Positions 4,981-5,981 of a stretch of DNA of 5,981 nt are shown piece after piece. Within the stretch, counting starts at the first letter, position 1, and each line of letters starts with the position of its first letter. Under the pieces are notes generated by a model that searched no databases, was not told where the DNA came from, and worked only from the letters and a program-made list of their open reading frames with translations. Source of the stretch: Hyphomicrobiales bacterium (GTDB lineage Bacteria; Pseudomonadota; Alphaproteobacteria; Rhizobiales; Aestuariivirgaceae); the NCBI GenBank assembly GCA_027051995.1, contig JALUFY010000058.1, positions 1 to 5,981 of the forward strand. Direction: 5' to 3'. The translations under genes and the position numbers were made by a program.

Positions 4981-4998
4981 GTTAAATCATGCTTTAAC
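4981..4998. promoter_or_regulatory. Candidate CbbR operator palindrome
   Basis: GTTAAA-TCATGC-TTTAAC is an 18-bp inverted repeat with perfect six-base arms and a nearly symmetrical centre around CATG. It contains TAA-N8-TTA, which fits the TNA-N7-8-TNA pattern described for CbbR sites. It lies next to a possible cbbR -10 (TATAAG on the minus strand), a position suited to autoregulation, and about 65 bp before the cbbM start codon. Confidence 0.6.
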
Positions 4999-5063
4999 GC
5001 CACCACGATGTGACGGCATCAACCGCATTCGCAAGACCATCCAGTTATCGGGAGAAAGACATC

Positions 5064-5981
5064 ATGGGTATGGACCAGTCCAGCCGCTACGCCGACCTCA
5101 GCCTCAAGGAAGAGGAGCTGATCGCCGGCGGCAAGCACGTTCTCGGCGCTTACAAGATGAAGCCCATGCCGGGCTATGACTATCTGTCCACCGCCGCGCA
5201 CGTGGCCGCCGAGTCCTCCACCGGCACCAACGTGGAGGTGGTCACCACCGACGACTTCACCCGCTCCGTTGACGCCATCGTCTACGAAATCGACGAGGCC
5301 AGCGAGATCATGAAGATCGCCTATCCCATCGACCTGTTCGACCGCAACGTCATCGACGGCCGCGCCATGGTGGTCTCCATGATGACCCTGATGATCGGCA
5401 ACAATCAGGGCATGGGCGATGTCGATTACCTCAAGCTGCTCGATTTCTACGTGCCGCGCGATCTGCTGCGCCTGTTCGATGGCCCGGCCATGAACATCGT
5501 CGACATGTGGCGCGTGCTGGGCCGCGATCTGGACAACGGCGGCATGGTGGTCGGCACCATCGTCAAGCCCAAGCTGGGCCTGCGCCCGAAGCTCTTCGCC
5601 GACGCCTGCTACCAGTTCTGGCTGGGCGGCGACTTCATCAAGAACGACGAGCCGCAGGGCAATCAGGTCTTCGCCCCGCTGAAGGAGACCATTCCCTTGG
5701 TGGCCGACGCCCTCAAGCGCGCCCAGGATGAAACCGGCCAGGCCAAACTGTTTTCGGCCAACATCACCGCCGATGATCCCTTCGAGATGATCCGCCGCGG
5801 CGAGTTCATCCTGGAAACCTTCGGCGCGGACGCCGATCACGTCGCCTTCCTGGTGGATGGCTTCGTCGGCGGCCCCTCGGCGGTGGCCCTGGCGCGGCGC
5901 TACTTCCCCGAGCAGTTCCTGCACTATCACCGCGCCGGCCACGGCATGGTCACCTCCGAGCGCACCAATCGCGGCTACAGC
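5064..5981 (+). CDS. cbbM: Form II RuBisCO large subunit, partial (cut by right edge)
   Basis: These are the first 306 residues of ribulose-1,5-bisphosphate carboxylase/oxygenase form II, which fixes CO2 onto RuBP in the Calvin cycle as a dimer of large subunits without small subunits. The sequence tracks R. rubrum CbbM as I recall it, shifted by two residues because of the MG- extension before MDQSSRY. Active-site residues visible in this numbering: Glu50 in AAESSTGTN, Asn113 in GNNQGMGDV, catalytic Lys168 and Lys170 in KPKLGLRP, and the carbamylated Lys193 with Mg ligands Asp195 and Glu196 in [14 protein letters not shown]. His289-Arg290 follow in HYHRAGHG. The loop-6 lysine and the C-terminal part lie beyond the window (about 160 residues missing if the length is the usual ~460). 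The ATG at 5064 has GGAG nine bases upstream; the ATG at 5070 is 15 bases away. The frame is open throughout, with no sign of damage. Confidence 0.98.
   Translation, partial: MGMDQSSRYADLSLKEEELIAGGKHVLGAYKMKPMPGYDYLSTAAHVAAESSTGTNVEVVTTDDFTRSVDAIVYEIDEASEIMKIAYPIDLFDRNVIDGRAMVVSMMTLMIGNNQGMGDVDYLKLLDFYVPRDLLRLFDGPAMNIVDMWRVLGRDLDNGGMVVGTIVKPKLGLRPKLFADACYQFWLGGDFIKNDEPQGNQVFAPLKETIPLVADALKRAQDETGQAKLFSANITADDPFEMIRRGEFILETFGADADHVAFLVDGFVGGPSAVALARRYFPEQFLHYHRAGHGMVTSERTNRGYS

Larger units (their letters stand above)
4935..5063. promoter_or_regulatory. cbbR-cbbM divergent control region
   Basis: This 129-bp region separates the regulator from its presumed target. The AT-rich half (4950-4998) holds ATCGA repeats (4955-4959 and 4964-4968), a minus-strand TATAAG (4974-4979) that could be the cbbR -10, and the palindrome at 4981-4998. 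The cbbM-proximal half has no convincing -10/-35 pair by eye, as is common for promoters that need an LTTR activator. GGGAG at 5050-5054 serves the cbbM ATG. Confidence 0.6.

Noticed and set aside
5019..5942. Long open frame on the minus strand (307 codons) opposite cbbM
   Set aside because: It is a shadow of the RuBisCO gene. The translation is a low-complexity His/Gly/Ala/Val/Glu-rich string without domain features, as expected from the antisense of GC-rich codons.
1..5981. A novel defence, mobile or secondary-metabolism system
   Set aside because: All genes belong to recognised housekeeping, pilus or carbon-fixation families. No transposase, integrase, repeat array, toxin-antitoxin pair or defence domain was seen on either strand.

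Overview
The window looks like chromosomal DNA of a GC-rich alphaproteobacterium, probably Rhodospirillales-like. Three things point there. The form II RuBisCO starts MGMDQSSRY and closely follows the remembered Rhodospirillum rubrum CbbM sequence. It sits divergent from a CbbR-type LysR regulator. The Tad-pilus proteins are of the alphaproteobacterial type. This assignment comes from recognising protein families; no database search was run.

Layout. (1) Positions 72-2021, minus strand, hold three pilus-related genes. Read in transcription order they are an exported protein with only a secretin N-terminal (CpaC/RcpA pil_N) domain, a terminator, a TadE-family pseudopilin, and a second TadE/TadG-like pseudopilin. 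(2) Positions 2022-2585 are a 564-bp gene-free stretch with AT-rich promoter-like sequence, dyads and TAAC repeats. It leads into a plus-strand Flp-type major pilin (2586-2762). (3) Positions 2763-2904 carry two strong hairpins with U-tracts on opposite strands, which close flp and the convergent mscL. (4) mscL (large mechanosensitive channel, minus) diverges from a plus-strand YcxB-like two-TM protein. (5) The YcxB-like gene ends one base from the end of cbbR (minus). (6) cbbR diverges from cbbM (form II RuBisCO large subunit), which is cut by the right edge after 306 residues. The 129-bp intergenic region holds an 18-bp near-perfect palindrome that suits a CbbR operator.

How the genes work together. 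The pilin, the two pseudopilins and the pil_N protein would feed a Tad/Flp adhesive pilus. Its ATPase, platform, secretin and prepilin peptidase are not in this window. CbbR would sense Calvin-cycle metabolites and activate cbbM for CO2 fixation. MscL is an osmotic safety valve and the YcxB-like protein has no known role; neither has an evident link to its neighbours.

I saw no CRISPR array, tRNA, rRNA, insertion sequence or phage gene. All recognised proteins belong to known families. The less ordinary items are the stand-alone pil_N protein with a CxxxC motif, the separation of this pilin set from any Tad machinery within the window, and the structured intergenic regions.
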